This document shows positions 1 to 7,080 of a DNA stretch of 23,073 bases, in pieces. Made by a program: the position numbers and the translations under genes. Origin of the DNA: an uncultured Erysipelotrichaceae bacterium (GTDB lineage Bacteria; Bacillota_I; Bacilli_A; RF39; UBA660); the NCBI GenBank assembly GCA_902783345.1, contig CACZQI010000071.1:1-23073 (forward strand). Direction: 5' to 3'. The notes beneath the pieces are model-generated. The model had not been told where the DNA came from and did no database searches. It saw nothing but the letters and a program-made list of their open reading frames with translations. Positions within the stretch are counted from its first letter, which is position 1. Every line of letters starts with the position of its first letter.

Positions 1-431
1 GCTTCATCAATTATTTTACAAATTTCCGTAGATATTTTATCTCTTTCAGCAAGTAATTCATCTAAACTTGTCGCACCAACTGCATTACGCATTGTAGTTT
101 GAGCAAGTTGAGATACTGCAAAGCCATAATTTTCAACGGCAAGAACTACTTTAGATGCATCAAAAACTTTATAATATAAAACGGCATTAATACGAATAGT
201 TACATTATCTTTAGTAATTGCATCTTGTTCTGGAACATCAACTGCTTTAGTTCTGATATCTACTTTTTTCATAGTATCAATAACAGGTAAAACTAATCTC
301 CAACCTGGTTCCATTATTTCTTTGAATTTACCAAAGCGTAATTTAACACCTCTTTCATATTGATTAATTTGTCTAATTGATCTAAGTAAAATAATTCCTA
401 CAACAACTAATAAAAATACACCAAATTCCAT
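1..431 (-). CDS. SPFH/Band 7 (stomatin/prohibitin-like) membrane protein, N-terminal part
   Basis: The gene reads leftward from an ATG at 429-431 and runs off the window edge, leaving about 143 residues. The N-terminus is a single hydrophobic segment (about residues 4-16) followed by an SPFH/Band 7 start: the segment NQYERGVKLRFGKF, then EPGWR, then VDIRTKAVDVPEQ and ITKDNVTIRINAVLYYKV. This is the classical HflK/stomatin core. Proteins of this family are membrane-anchored scaffolds that oligomerise and often act with NfeD proteins or FtsH-type proteases; the partner here lies outside the window. A clear Shine-Dalgarno sequence (AAAGGAGT) sits just before the ATG. The family call is firm, the subfamily (stomatin, QmcA or HflK type) is open. 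Confidence 0.88.
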   Translation of the reverse strand, partial: MEFGVFLLVVVGIILLRSIRQINQYERGVKLRFGKFKEIMEPGWRLVLPVIDTMKKVDIRTKAVDVPEQDAITKDNVTIRINAVLYYKVFDASKVVLAVENYGFAVSQLAQTTMRNAVGATSLDELLAERDKISTEICKIIDE

Positions 432-452
432 AAGTACTCCTTTCTTAATATA

Positions 453-481
453 ATTCTATAATAAAATTATAAATTTATCAA
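453..481 (-). promoter_or_regulatory. Promoter of the SPFH gene
   Basis: On the minus strand a TTGATA box (476-481) and a TAGAAT box (453-458) are separated by 17 bases. Transcription would start about 15 bases ahead of the ATG at 431, leaving room for the AAAGGAGT ribosome site. Both boxes deviate slightly from the sigma-A consensus. Confidence 0.5.
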
Positions 482-524
482 TAATTTATCTAGTGTATAG
501 TAAATGTAAAAAAACTGTCTAGTA

Positions 525-553
525 TTTACAAATGATATTTAAAACTTTACAAT
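525..553 (+). promoter_or_regulatory. Promoter of the 575-2177 membrane-protein operon
   Basis: TTTACA (525-530) and TACAAT (548-553) are spaced by exactly 17 bases, a good sigma-A type arrangement. The predicted start near 560 gives a short leader carrying an AGTAGGG ribosome site before the ATG at 575. The promoter diverges from that of the SPFH gene. Confidence 0.6.
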
Positions 554-574
554 TAAATAAGAAAGTAGGGTAAT

Positions 575-1156
575 ATGAAAGAAAAAATTAAAAATGCTTT
601 AGTTCCAATTGGAATAATTTATATGGTTGTAATAATTATTTTATCTTTAATTAGTTATCATAATGCTAAAGGTAAAATTAGCTTATCTCTTAGTAATAAT
701 TATAAAGAAAGTATGAATACATATAAAGAAGAAGCAAATAAAATAAATAATAAAGAATGTAAAAACTATGTTAATAATTTAATAAATTATGTAGATAAAA
801 ATAATTATGAAGGTGAAGTTTTAGTAAAAGACTTATTTAATAGAGTATTTATAAGTAATGATTTCTTATTATCTTATTATTTAAAAGGTATTGAAAGTTG
901 TTCATTACTTACTAAAGAAAAAGCAGAAGAATATAATTTGCCAAATTTATTTATGACAGCTTCTTTAATGGATGATGCTATTTTATCTAAATATACAACT
1001 CAGTATGAAATACTAATTAAAGATAATTTAATAAGAGAGATAGTTTTACCAGATCTTACATCTTCAGAAAATAGTATTAAACAAAAAACGGAACTTATGA
1101 TTATTAAAAATATAATACAAATAATAAAAGAAGGGGAAACACTAAATGAAGAATAA
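575..1156 (+). CDS. Hypothetical membrane-anchored protein, 193 aa
   Basis: I do not recognise this family. The protein has one N-terminal hydrophobic segment (about residues 9-27) preceded by the basic MKEKIK start, and a mostly helical, Lys/Glu/Asn-rich remainder that would lie outside the membrane if the first segment is a signal anchor. There is no lipobox cysteine, so a lipoprotein is unlikely. Two cysteines (near 62 and 109) are visible in the soluble part. The stop codon overlaps the next gene by 11 bases, so the two are probably translationally coupled and cotranscribed. A well-placed promoter and ribosome site support the start. Function unknown. Confidence 0.75.
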   Translation: MKEKIKNALVPIGIIYMVVIIILSLISYHNAKGKISLSLSNNYKESMNTYKEEANKINNKECKNYVNNLINYVDKNNYEGEVLVKDLFNRVFISNDFLLSYYLKGIESCSLLTKEKAEEYNLPNLFMTASLMDDAILSKYTTQYEILIKDNLIREIVLPDLTSSENSIKQKTELMIIKNIIQIIKEGETLNEE

Positions 1157-1574
1157 AATCTATTTATTATTATATTATCTTTGTTTTATAATGACTTTTA
1201 TATTTATAGATATAGCTGCATCTAATATTAGTTTTGCTCTTATGGCAGAAAATGAACCTATTACTTATAATATTATTGAAAGCATATATAATTATTTATC
1301 TGAAACTAAATTAATAATATTAGCTATATTTAATTTTATCTTATTTATTATATTTACTATAGAAATAATAAAGAAAAAGAAACTAAATAATATTAGATTA
1401 GTTATGCCAATTAGTTATATTATATTCTCTATAATTATATTAGTTATTTGTTTTATGTTTAATCAAAAGGTAATTTATCCATATATCCATTTTGGATATT
1501 ATCTAACATTTATCTATATTGCTTATTTAATACTAAATATTTATTCTATATTATGTTTGACAAAAAAAGATTAA
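1146..1574 (+). CDS. Hypothetical integral membrane protein, 142 aa
   Basis: A small polytopic protein with about four predicted membrane segments (roughly residues 6-30, 53-73, 84-105 and 114-136) and very short loops, one of them the lysine run KKKKLNN on the probable cytoplasmic side. No catalytic motif is visible and I do not recognise the family. It overlaps the end of the upstream gene by 11 bases and has an AAGGGG ribosome site inside that gene. The gap to the next gene is 27 bases, so all three genes probably form one transcript. It may be a membrane partner of the preceding anchored protein, but that rests on position only. Confidence 0.75.
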   Translation: MKNKIYLLLYYLCFIMTFIFIDIAASNISFALMAENEPITYNIIESIYNYLSETKLIILAIFNFILFIIFTIEIIKKKKLNNIRLVMPISYIIFSIIILVICFMFNQKVIYPYIHFGYYLTFIYIAYLILNIYSILCLTKKD

Positions 1575-1601
1575 TAAACTATTATTATAATAGGTGAGAA
1601 T

Positions 1602-2177
1602 ATGATAAAGAAAAAAAGGGAAGTATTATTAAGAGATAGGACTAATTTAATAGTTTCATTTGTTTTATTATTAATGGGAATACTTATGTTAATAGTACCA
1701 TTTTTAGAATTTATGGAACCTAATATGCTTTTATATGTGGTATTTTCAATTTATGCTTTAGTAAAAATAATAGAAGTAATTATTACCAAAAATAATAATG
1801 GGGATTATGAAGATATTTTTACAGCTATTGCGTGCAGTCTTGCAGCCATAAGTGGATTTAAGTTTATATCATATGACCCACCAATGGTACTTAGTTTAAC
1901 TTTAGCAAGTTGGGTAGGAATAATGGCTATTATTAAACTTATTAAATTAGACTATTATCATGATAGAGAAAATGGAATGTTATATGTTAATTTAATTACA
2001 TTTTCATTATTCTTATTACTAGGATTTTTAACAAGTATTAATTTATATTTTAATGAAACAGTACAAGTTTTAATGTTAGGATTTTTCTTTGTAATAAATG
2101 GTTTATTAAATTTAGCAGAAGATGGAATTAGAATCTTGGTATCAAGAAATTCTATTAAAATAAGTGATAATAAATAA
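1602..2177 (+). CDS. Hypothetical multi-pass membrane protein, DUF308/HdeD-like pattern
   Basis: The 191-residue protein shows about six hydrophobic segments arranged as repeated pairs (about 15-35, 43-60, 71-90, 95-115, 127-147 and 151-172). The pattern of a short charged N-terminus, then LLLMGILMLIVPF followed by a helix ending in VKIIEVI, resembles HdeD/DUF308 small membrane proteins; this is an impression from the pattern, not a database match. An AATAGGTGAGA ribosome site precedes the ATG. It is the last gene of the three-gene unit and is followed directly by a strong hairpin terminator. Members of the DUF308 group mostly lack an assigned biochemical function. Confidence 0.72.
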   Translation: MIKKKREVLLRDRTNLIVSFVLLLMGILMLIVPFLEFMEPNMLLYVVFSIYALVKIIEVIITKNNNGDYEDIFTAIACSLAAISGFKFISYDPPMVLSLTLASWVGIMAIIKLIKLDYYHDRENGMLYVNLITFSLFLLLGFLTSINLYFNETVQVLMLGFFFVINGLLNLAEDGIRILVSRNSIKISDNK

Positions 2178-2200
2178 TCACCTTAGAGTAGGTGATTTTT
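2177..2200 (+). terminator. Intrinsic terminator of the 575-2177 operon
   Basis: A 7-bp stem, ATCACCT (2177-2183) with AGGTGAT (2190-2196), has a 6-base loop and is followed by a T run. It begins at the stop codon of the last gene. Confidence 0.85.
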
Positions 2201-2280
2201 ATGTTTAATAAAACTATGACTAAAAATAATATTATATTTGACAAACTATTTTAAGGATAAATTTCTTTTACAAAGATATA

Positions 2281-2309
2281 TTGCATCGCTTCTTGTTAAA
2301 TGATAAAAT
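2281..2309 (+). promoter_or_regulatory. Possible promoter of the phosphatidyltransferase gene
   Basis: TTGCAT (2281-2286) and TAAAAT (2304-2309) are spaced by 17 bases. The predicted start near 2316 would fall right at the GGAGAGG ribosome site (2316-2322), leaving an unusually short leader. A consensus TTGACA at 2238-2243 has no matching -10 box at the right distance. Confidence 0.4.
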
Positions 2310-2327
2310 AATATTGGAGAGGTTTAT

Positions 2328-3065
2328 ATGAAGAAAACAGGCGCTAAAATATTAGTTAATGCCATTACTATGACTAGAGTAATAGGTACATTTTTAATGC
2401 CTTTTATAAGTGTTAATTATAATGCTGAAGAGTTAGTTGCTTTTATTATAGTTTTACTTATAACAGATCAAATTGATGGAATGCTTGCAAGAAGGCTTAA
2501 ATGTTGTACTTTATTTGGAGCACTTTTAGATACCTTAGCCGATAAATTACTTGCCATAGCGACTTTAATTCTTTTAGCAAGAGCATATTCAATTATGTGG
2601 CTTCCTTTATTACTTGAAATAATTATTACATTAGTTAATGTTTCAAGTGGTAATAAAGGTGCAACTGTTGAAAGTTCAATTTTAGGTAAAGTTAAAACTT
2701 GGATATTAGGTATTTGTACAGTATTTGGTTATATAATACTATTTGCAAAAGACTTTATAAATTTATTTGATAATGATAATACAATTGGTATATTTTTAAT
2801 AAATACTTTTAAATATATAAGTAATCATAATAAAGTTTTAATAATTATAACCTCATTAATAGCTACAACAGCCTGTTTAATAGTAGCCATAACTTATTTT
2901 GTAAAACATCATAAAGAAATAATAACTAATCAGAAAAATGGCTTTTATCGGCAAAAATATAAACTTAAAAAAGGTGCTGAACTTAAAGAAGCATTATTTA
3001 GTACTGAATTTTATGAAAGAACCAAACATGAATCAATATTAATTAGATTAGGAAGGGAAGTATAG
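2328..3065 (+). CDS. CDP-alcohol phosphatidyltransferase (PgsA-like)
   Basis: This integral membrane enzyme family transfers a phosphatidyl group from CDP-diacylglycerol to an alcohol such as glycerol-3-phosphate. The full catalytic signature is visible: D47, D50-G51, A54-R55, G64, D68 and D72, matching the D-x2-D-G-x2-A-R-x8-G-x3-D-x3-D pattern that binds the metal and CDP. About six membrane segments follow the usual plan. At 245 residues it is longer than a standard PgsA (about 180-200); the excess is a basic cytoplasmic tail from about residue 200 onward, rich in Lys, Arg and Glu. The start has a GGAGAGG ribosome site. It is followed by the PerM-like gene after a single base, so the two are cotranscribed. 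The acceptor alcohol cannot be read from sequence; phosphatidylglycerophosphate synthase is the most likely role. Confidence 0.85.
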   Translation: MKKTGAKILVNAITMTRVIGTFLMPFISVNYNAEELVAFIIVLLITDQIDGMLARRLKCCTLFGALLDTLADKLLAIATLILLARAYSIMWLPLLLEIIITLVNVSSGNKGATVESSILGKVKTWILGICTVFGYIILFAKDFINLFDNDNTIGIFLINTFKYISNHNKVLIIITSLIATTACLIVAITYFVKHHKEIITNQKNGFYRQKYKLKKGAELKEALFSTEFYERTKHESILIRLGREV

Positions 3066-3066
3066 T

Positions 3067-4290
3067 ATGTTTAATAAATTAAAAGATAATAAGTATTTTC
3101 AAATTGGACTTACCGCATTTTTAGTAATTGTGGCTAGTACCATTTTAGCGTTTATTTTATTTAATATTGGTGCGATATGGAAAGTTATTAAAAGTTTTAT
3201 CGTTATATTAACGCCATTTATTATTGGATTTGTTTTTGCTTATTTATTAAATCCAATTGTTGAATTTTTTAAAGAAAAATTAGTATCAAAATGGGTAAAA
3301 GATAAAAATAAGAAAAAGATTACTAATTTAAGTATTTTAATTACTTGTGTAATATTTACAGGTATTTTAATATTATTATTTAGTTTCATTATTCCAGAAC
3401 TTTTAAAGAGTATTGAAAAGTTAGCTGTTAATCTACCTAGATATATTGAGGAAATTAAGAACTATTTATTACTTAAACTAGGTGATAGTGAACTTCAAAC
3501 TGTAGTTTTGAATAATTATCAAACAATTAATGAATATTTAAATACAGCCGTTAATAGTACCATTTTACCTAAAGTAGATGGATGGTTAGTTACATTATCA
3601 ACTGGGGTAATAGGAGCCCTTAAAACTATCTTTGATATTTTACTTGGCTTTGTTATTGCGGTATATTTCTTAGCTGATAAAGATAATTTTATTGGTGGTA
3701 TTAAAAAGATTATTTATTGTATATTCCCTGTAAAAGCGGCTAATCATATAATGGATAATTCTAGACATACAAATGCTATATTTGGTAACTTTATAATTGG
3801 TAAATTATTAGATAGTTTAATTATAGGTGTTATTACATTTTTATTCTTAGCGATTTTTGGTTATCCATATTCATTATTAATTGGAGTTTTAGTTGGAGTA
3901 ACTAATATTATTCCATATTTTGGACCATGGTTTGGTGCAATTCCTAGTATTTTATTAATCCTTATGGATGATCCTACAAAAGCGTTAATATTTGCTTTAT
4001 TTATCATTGTTTTACAACAAATTGATGGTAATATACTTGGACCTAAATTATGTGGCTCTAGAATAGGTTTAAAATCGTTCTGGGTACTTGCTTCAATTTT
4101 ATTATTTGGTAGTATGTTTGGAGTTATAGGTATGCTTATTGGAGTTCCAATCTTTGCTCTTATCTATGGATACTTAAGTAATTTAATAAATAATCACTTA
4201 AAAGAAAAAGATTTACCTACTAATAATGAAGAATATTTAAAATTAGAAAGAATAAATACTAAGACTAATAAAATAGTTAAAGAAAAATAG
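3067..4290 (+). CDS. AI-2E family (PerM/YdiK-type) transporter
   Basis: The 407-residue protein has the architecture of the AI-2E/PerM family: two N-terminal membrane segments (about 11-35 and 40-62), a third near 84-110, a soluble helical stretch (about 110-175), then a cluster of five or so C-terminal segments. Two family signatures stand out: TNIIPYFGPWFGAIPS near residues 279-294, and QQIDGNILGPKLCGSRIGL near 317-335. Members export autoinducer-2 or act as Na+/H+ antiporters in some species, but most are uncharacterised, so the substrate is open. The ribosome site GGAAGGGAAG lies in the end of the upstream gene, and the start is one base after its stop. A terminator follows. Confidence 0.88.
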   Translation: MFNKLKDNKYFQIGLTAFLVIVASTILAFILFNIGAIWKVIKSFIVILTPFIIGFVFAYLLNPIVEFFKEKLVSKWVKDKNKKKITNLSILITCVIFTGILILLFSFIIPELLKSIEKLAVNLPRYIEEIKNYLLLKLGDSELQTVVLNNYQTINEYLNTAVNSTILPKVDGWLVTLSTGVIGALKTIFDILLGFVIAVYFLADKDNFIGGIKKIIYCIFPVKAANHIMDNSRHTNAIFGNFIIGKLLDSLIIGVITFLFLAIFGYPYSLLIGVLVGVTNIIPYFGPWFGAIPSILLILMDDPTKALIFALFIIVLQQIDGNILGPKLCGSRIGLKSFWVLASILLFGSMFGVIGMLIGVPIFALIYGYLSNLINNHLKEKDLPTNNEEYLKLERINTKTNKIVKEK

Positions 4291-4293
4291 TTT

Positions 4294-4320
4294 AAAGTAC
4301 ATTAAAAAGTGTACTTTTTA
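4294..4320 (+). terminator. Intrinsic terminator after the PerM-like gene
   Basis: An 8-bp stem, AAAGTACA (4294-4301) with TGTACTTT (4310-4317), has an 8-base loop and a T-rich tail. Confidence 0.85.
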
Positions 4321-4359
4321 TTTTGAAATAAAAAAGTTTAAAAAATATTTATAAATCAC

Positions 4360-4388
4360 TTGATAGAAAGAAAAATATAATGTATAAT
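4360..4388 (+). promoter_or_regulatory. Promoter of dinD
   Basis: TTGATA (4360-4365) and a perfect TATAAT (4383-4388) are spaced by 17 bases, giving a start near 4395 and a leader of about 38 bases. A TTCGAA palindrome lies in the leader (4410-4415). No recognisable Gram-positive LexA box overlaps the promoter. Confidence 0.75.
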
Positions 4389-4432
4389 ACTTTTTATATG
4401 AAAGATAATTTCGAAGATAGGGGGAATAAGAA

Positions 4433-5251
4433 ATGAATGAAATTAAACTTCAAGAAAATATATTTGAAAGCATTAAACACGAGGATGAATTTGGTGAATT
4501 TTGGTATGCTAGGGAACTGCAAAAAGTGTTGGATTATATAGAATGGCGAAAATTTGAAAAGACTATTTTAAAAGCTAAAGAAGCTTGTATAAATAGTGGT
4601 GTAAACATTTATGACCATTTTGTCGGCATTGACAAAATGGTTGAAATAGGTTCAAATACAAAAAGAAAAATAGATGATTACAAACTATCTCGTTATGCCT
4701 GCTACCTAATCGCTCAAAATGGAGATAGTAGAAAAGAAGCCATTGCTTTAGCTCAAACATACTTTGCCATTCAAACCAGAAAACAAGAATTAAGTGAAAA
4801 AGAGTATCTTGCTTTAACCGAGGATGAAAAAAGATTATATCAAAGAAGTTTAACGAGAAAAGGAAACTATTCATTAAATCAAACTGCTAAAAAAGCAGGG
4901 GTTAAAAACTTTGATAAATTTCATAATGCAGGTTATAGAGGGTTATATAATGGAGAAACAGCTGATGATATTGCTAAAAGAAAAGGTTTAAGATACCGAG
5001 AAAACATTTTAGATAATATGTGTAGTGACGAATTAATTATCAATTTATTTAGAATTTCTCAAACAGAGCAAAAACTTAAAAGAGATAACATAAAAAGCGA
5101 AACAAAAGCTAATAATATTCATTATTTTATCGGCAAAAATATTAGAGATGTAATTTCAAAAAATGGTGGAACAATGCCAGAAAAAATGCCAACACCAAAG
5201 AAAAGTATAAAAGAATTAGAAAAAGAAACTAAAAATATTTTTATTAATTGA
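4433..5251 (+). CDS. dinD: DNA-damage-inducible protein D-like (BRO-N family)
   Basis: The 272-residue protein matches E. coli DinD in length and in the order of its features. It opens with a BRO-N-type module: the EFWYARELQKVLDY segment near residues 22-35, then ACINSG, then DHFVGIDKMVEIGS, then a conserved block near 83-112 with YKLSRYACYLIAQNGDSRK. A helical second half contains the SLTRKGNYSLNQTAKKAGV region. In E. coli DinD is SOS-induced and has been reported to modulate RecA filaments; related BRO-N proteins are often carried by phages and mobile islands. The gene stands alone with its own promoter, an AGGGGG ribosome site and its own terminator. Its wording (more GAG, CGA and GCC codons) looks slightly different from its neighbours, suggesting acquisition. 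Family confidence is high; the function in this host is inferred. Confidence 0.88.
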   Translation: MNEIKLQENIFESIKHEDEFGEFWYARELQKVLDYIEWRKFEKTILKAKEACINSGVNIYDHFVGIDKMVEIGSNTKRKIDDYKLSRYACYLIAQNGDSRKEAIALAQTYFAIQTRKQELSEKEYLALTEDEKRLYQRSLTRKGNYSLNQTAKKAGVKNFDKFHNAGYRGLYNGETADDIAKRKGLRYRENILDNMCSDELIINLFRISQTEQKLKRDNIKSETKANNIHYFIGKNIRDVISKNGGTMPEKMPTPKKSIKELEKETKNIFIN

Positions 5252-5252
5252 C

Positions 5253-5279
5253 AAAAACGATTTAAAATTATCGTTTTTT
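5253..5279 (+). terminator. Intrinsic terminator of dinD
   Basis: A 9-bp stem, AAAAACGAT (5253-5261) with ATCGTTTTT (5270-5278), has an 8-base loop and a T run. It isolates dinD from rlmN. Confidence 0.85.
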
Positions 5280-5293
5280 CTTTCAATTTAAGG

Positions 5294-5299
5294 TATAAT
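5294..5299 (+). promoter_or_regulatory. -10 box of the rlmN operon promoter
   Basis: A perfect TATAAT lies at 5294-5299 with no good -35 box at 16-18 bases upstream. The predicted start (about 5306) falls at the GTG codons that open the rlmN reading frame, so the mRNA would be almost leaderless. Confidence 0.45.
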
Positions 5300-5306
5300 T
5301 ATAGTA

Positions 5307-6335
5307 GTGGTGAATATGGAAAATATATTTAATTACACATATGAAGAATTAAATGATTATATAATTAGTTTAGGGGAAAAGTCATATCGTACTAAACAGA
5401 TTTGGGAGTGGCTTTATATTCATAAAATTAAATCATTTGATGATATGACTAATTTAAGTAAAGAATTAATTAATAAATTAAAAGAAAACATTAGTTTTGA
5501 TTATATTAAAATTAAAACTAAACAAGAAAGTGATTTAACTAATAAATATTTATTTGCTTTAAATGATGGAAATTATATTGAGGCTGTTTTAATGAGACAT
5601 GACTATGGACTTAGTGTATGTGTTTCATCAGAAGTAGGATGCAACATGGGATGCAAATTCTGTGAAAGTGGTCGCCTTAAAAAAGTACGAGATTTAAAAG
5701 CCTTTGAAATCGTAGAGCAAATTATGTTAATTGAAGAAGATTTAAAGACGAGAATAGATAGTGTTGTAATAATGGGTATTGGAGAACCATTTGATAACTA
5801 CGATAATATAATTAAGTTTATTAAAATAATTAATAATCCATATGGTTTAGCAATTGGAGCAAGACATATTACAGTAAGTACTAGTGGAATAATTCCTAAA
5901 ATTAAAGAATTTAGTAACTTACCTTTACAAGTTAACTTGGCAATTAGTTTACATGCGCCTGATAATGAACTTCGAAATAAGTTAATGCCTGTAAATAGAG
6001 CATATCCTTTAGATGAATTAATTGTTGCCTTAAAAGAATATATTCAAAAAACTAATAGACGAATCACTATAGAATATGTTATGCTTAAAGAAGTAAATGA
6101 TAGTTTAGAGTGTGCAAGTAAACTAGTAAATTTACTAAAAGGAATGAATGTATATGTAAACTTAATTCCATATAATGAAACAAGTCATATTGAATTCTTT
6201 AAATCAGACAAAAATCAAATTAATAAGTTTTATGATTACTTAAAGAAAAATGGAATTAATGTTACAATAAGAAAAGAGTTTGGAGCAGGAATAGATGCAG
6301 CATGTGGACAGCTCCGAGCAAAAGAGGGTGAGTAA
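5307..6335 (+). CDS. rlmN: 23S rRNA (A2503-C2)/tRNA (A37-C2) methyltransferase RlmN
   Basis: RlmN is a radical-SAM enzyme that methylates C2 of A2503 in 23S rRNA and A37 in some tRNAs. The iron-sulfur motif CxxxCxxC is at C112, C116 and C119 (GCNMGCKFCESG). The SAM-binding region includes MGIGEPFDNYDN and the VSTSGIIP strand, and the conserved C-terminal cysteine that carries the methyl intermediate is C333 in AACGQL. About 340 residues is the normal size. The start is ambiguous: GTG at 5307, GTG at 5310 and ATG at 5316 are all in frame, and none has a clean Shine-Dalgarno sequence. It is the first gene of the stp-prkC-rsgA-rpe block; the next start lies one base after its stop. Confidence 0.95.
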   Translation: MVNMENIFNYTYEELNDYIISLGEKSYRTKQIWEWLYIHKIKSFDDMTNLSKELINKLKENISFDYIKIKTKQESDLTNKYLFALNDGNYIEAVLMRHDYGLSVCVSSEVGCNMGCKFCESGRLKKVRDLKAFEIVEQIMLIEEDLKTRIDSVVIMGIGEPFDNYDNIIKFIKIINNPYGLAIGARHITVSTSGIIPKIKEFSNLPLQVNLAISLHAPDNELRNKLMPVNRAYPLDELIVALKEYIQKTNRRITIEYVMLKEVNDSLECASKLVNLLKGMNVYVNLIPYNETSHIEFFKSDKNQINKFYDYLKKNGINVTIRKEFGAGIDAACGQLRAKEGE

Positions 6336-6336
6336 A

Positions 6337-7080
6337 ATGCAATCATTTTATTTAACGGATACAGGTAGAGTTAGAAGTCATAACGAAGATTCAGTAACAA
6401 TTGTCAAAAATGCTTCCAATGAGCATTTAATGATAGTCGCTGATGGAATGGGAGGACACCGTGCTGGTGAAATTGCCTCATCAATGGTTGTAACTCAAAT
6501 AGGTAAAAGATTTAGTGAAATACCAACTATTGGGACTAAAATTGATGCGGTTAATTGGCTAAAAGAGAATATTGATGAAGTTAACAATAATATTTTAAAA
6601 TATGGTGAAGAGCATCCTGATTCATCTGGACTTGGAACAACTGCAGTTATGGCACTTTTAACTAATGAATTTTTAATGTTTGTTAATATTGGAGATTCAT
6701 CTGGATATGTATTAAAGGATCAAAAATTACATAAAATTACGAAAGAACATACATTAGTTAATTTCTTAGTAGATACTGGCGAAATTACAAAAGAAGAAGC
6801 CCAAAATCATCCTAAGAAAAATGTTTTAATGAAGGCTCTTGGTGTAAGTGAAAAAATAGAAGCCGATATTTATGATGTTGATCCAAATATTGACGCAATT
6901 ATGTTATGTTCAGATGGACTAACTAATATGCTTACGAAAGATCAAATTGAAATGGTTTTAATTGATAATGAAATTTCATCTGAAGAAAAACTAATTAAAT
7001 TAATTAAGAAGTGTAATGCCAGAGGGGGAACCGATAATATCTCAATTGCTTATTTAGTAAAGGATAGTGGTGAAATGTGA
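6337..7080 (+). CDS. stp: PP2C-family Ser/Thr protein phosphatase (Stp/PrpC)
   Basis: This enzyme reverses phosphorylation by the neighbouring PASTA kinase. I place the start at the ATG at 6337, one base after the rlmN stop and behind GAGGGTGAG, rather than at an in-frame upstream start inside rlmN; this gives 247 residues, the usual size. All PP2C motifs are present: TDTGRVRSHNED (D8 and E17-D18), VADGMGGH (D36, G37), the GLGTTAVMA strand near 98-106, NIGDSSGYV, CSDGLTN (D193) and GGTDNIS (D233, N234). The Asp residues hold the two metals. The protein has no membrane segment, so it is cytosolic. Its last codons overlap the kinase GTG start by 4 bases, implying coupled translation. Confidence 0.95.
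   Translation: MQSFYLTDTGRVRSHNEDSVTIVKNASNEHLMIVADGMGGHRAGEIASSMVVTQIGKRFSEIPTIGTKIDAVNWLKENIDEVNNNILKYGEEHPDSSGLGTTAVMALLTNEFLMFVNIGDSSGYVLKDQKLHKITKEHTLVNFLVDTGEITKEEAQNHPKKNVLMKALGVSEKIEADIYDVDPNIDAIMLCSDGLTNMLTKDQIEMVLIDNEISSEEKLIKLIKKCNARGGTDNISIAYLVKDSGEM

Noticed and set aside
2201..2254. 17-codon frame after the first operon's terminator
   Set aside because: It starts inside the terminator tail and its only Shine-Dalgarno-like bases are the 3' arm of the hairpin.
4395..4432. LexA/SOS operator in the dinD leader
   Set aside because: Only a TTCGAA palindrome is seen at 4410-4415; it does not fit the GAAC-N4-GTTC pattern.
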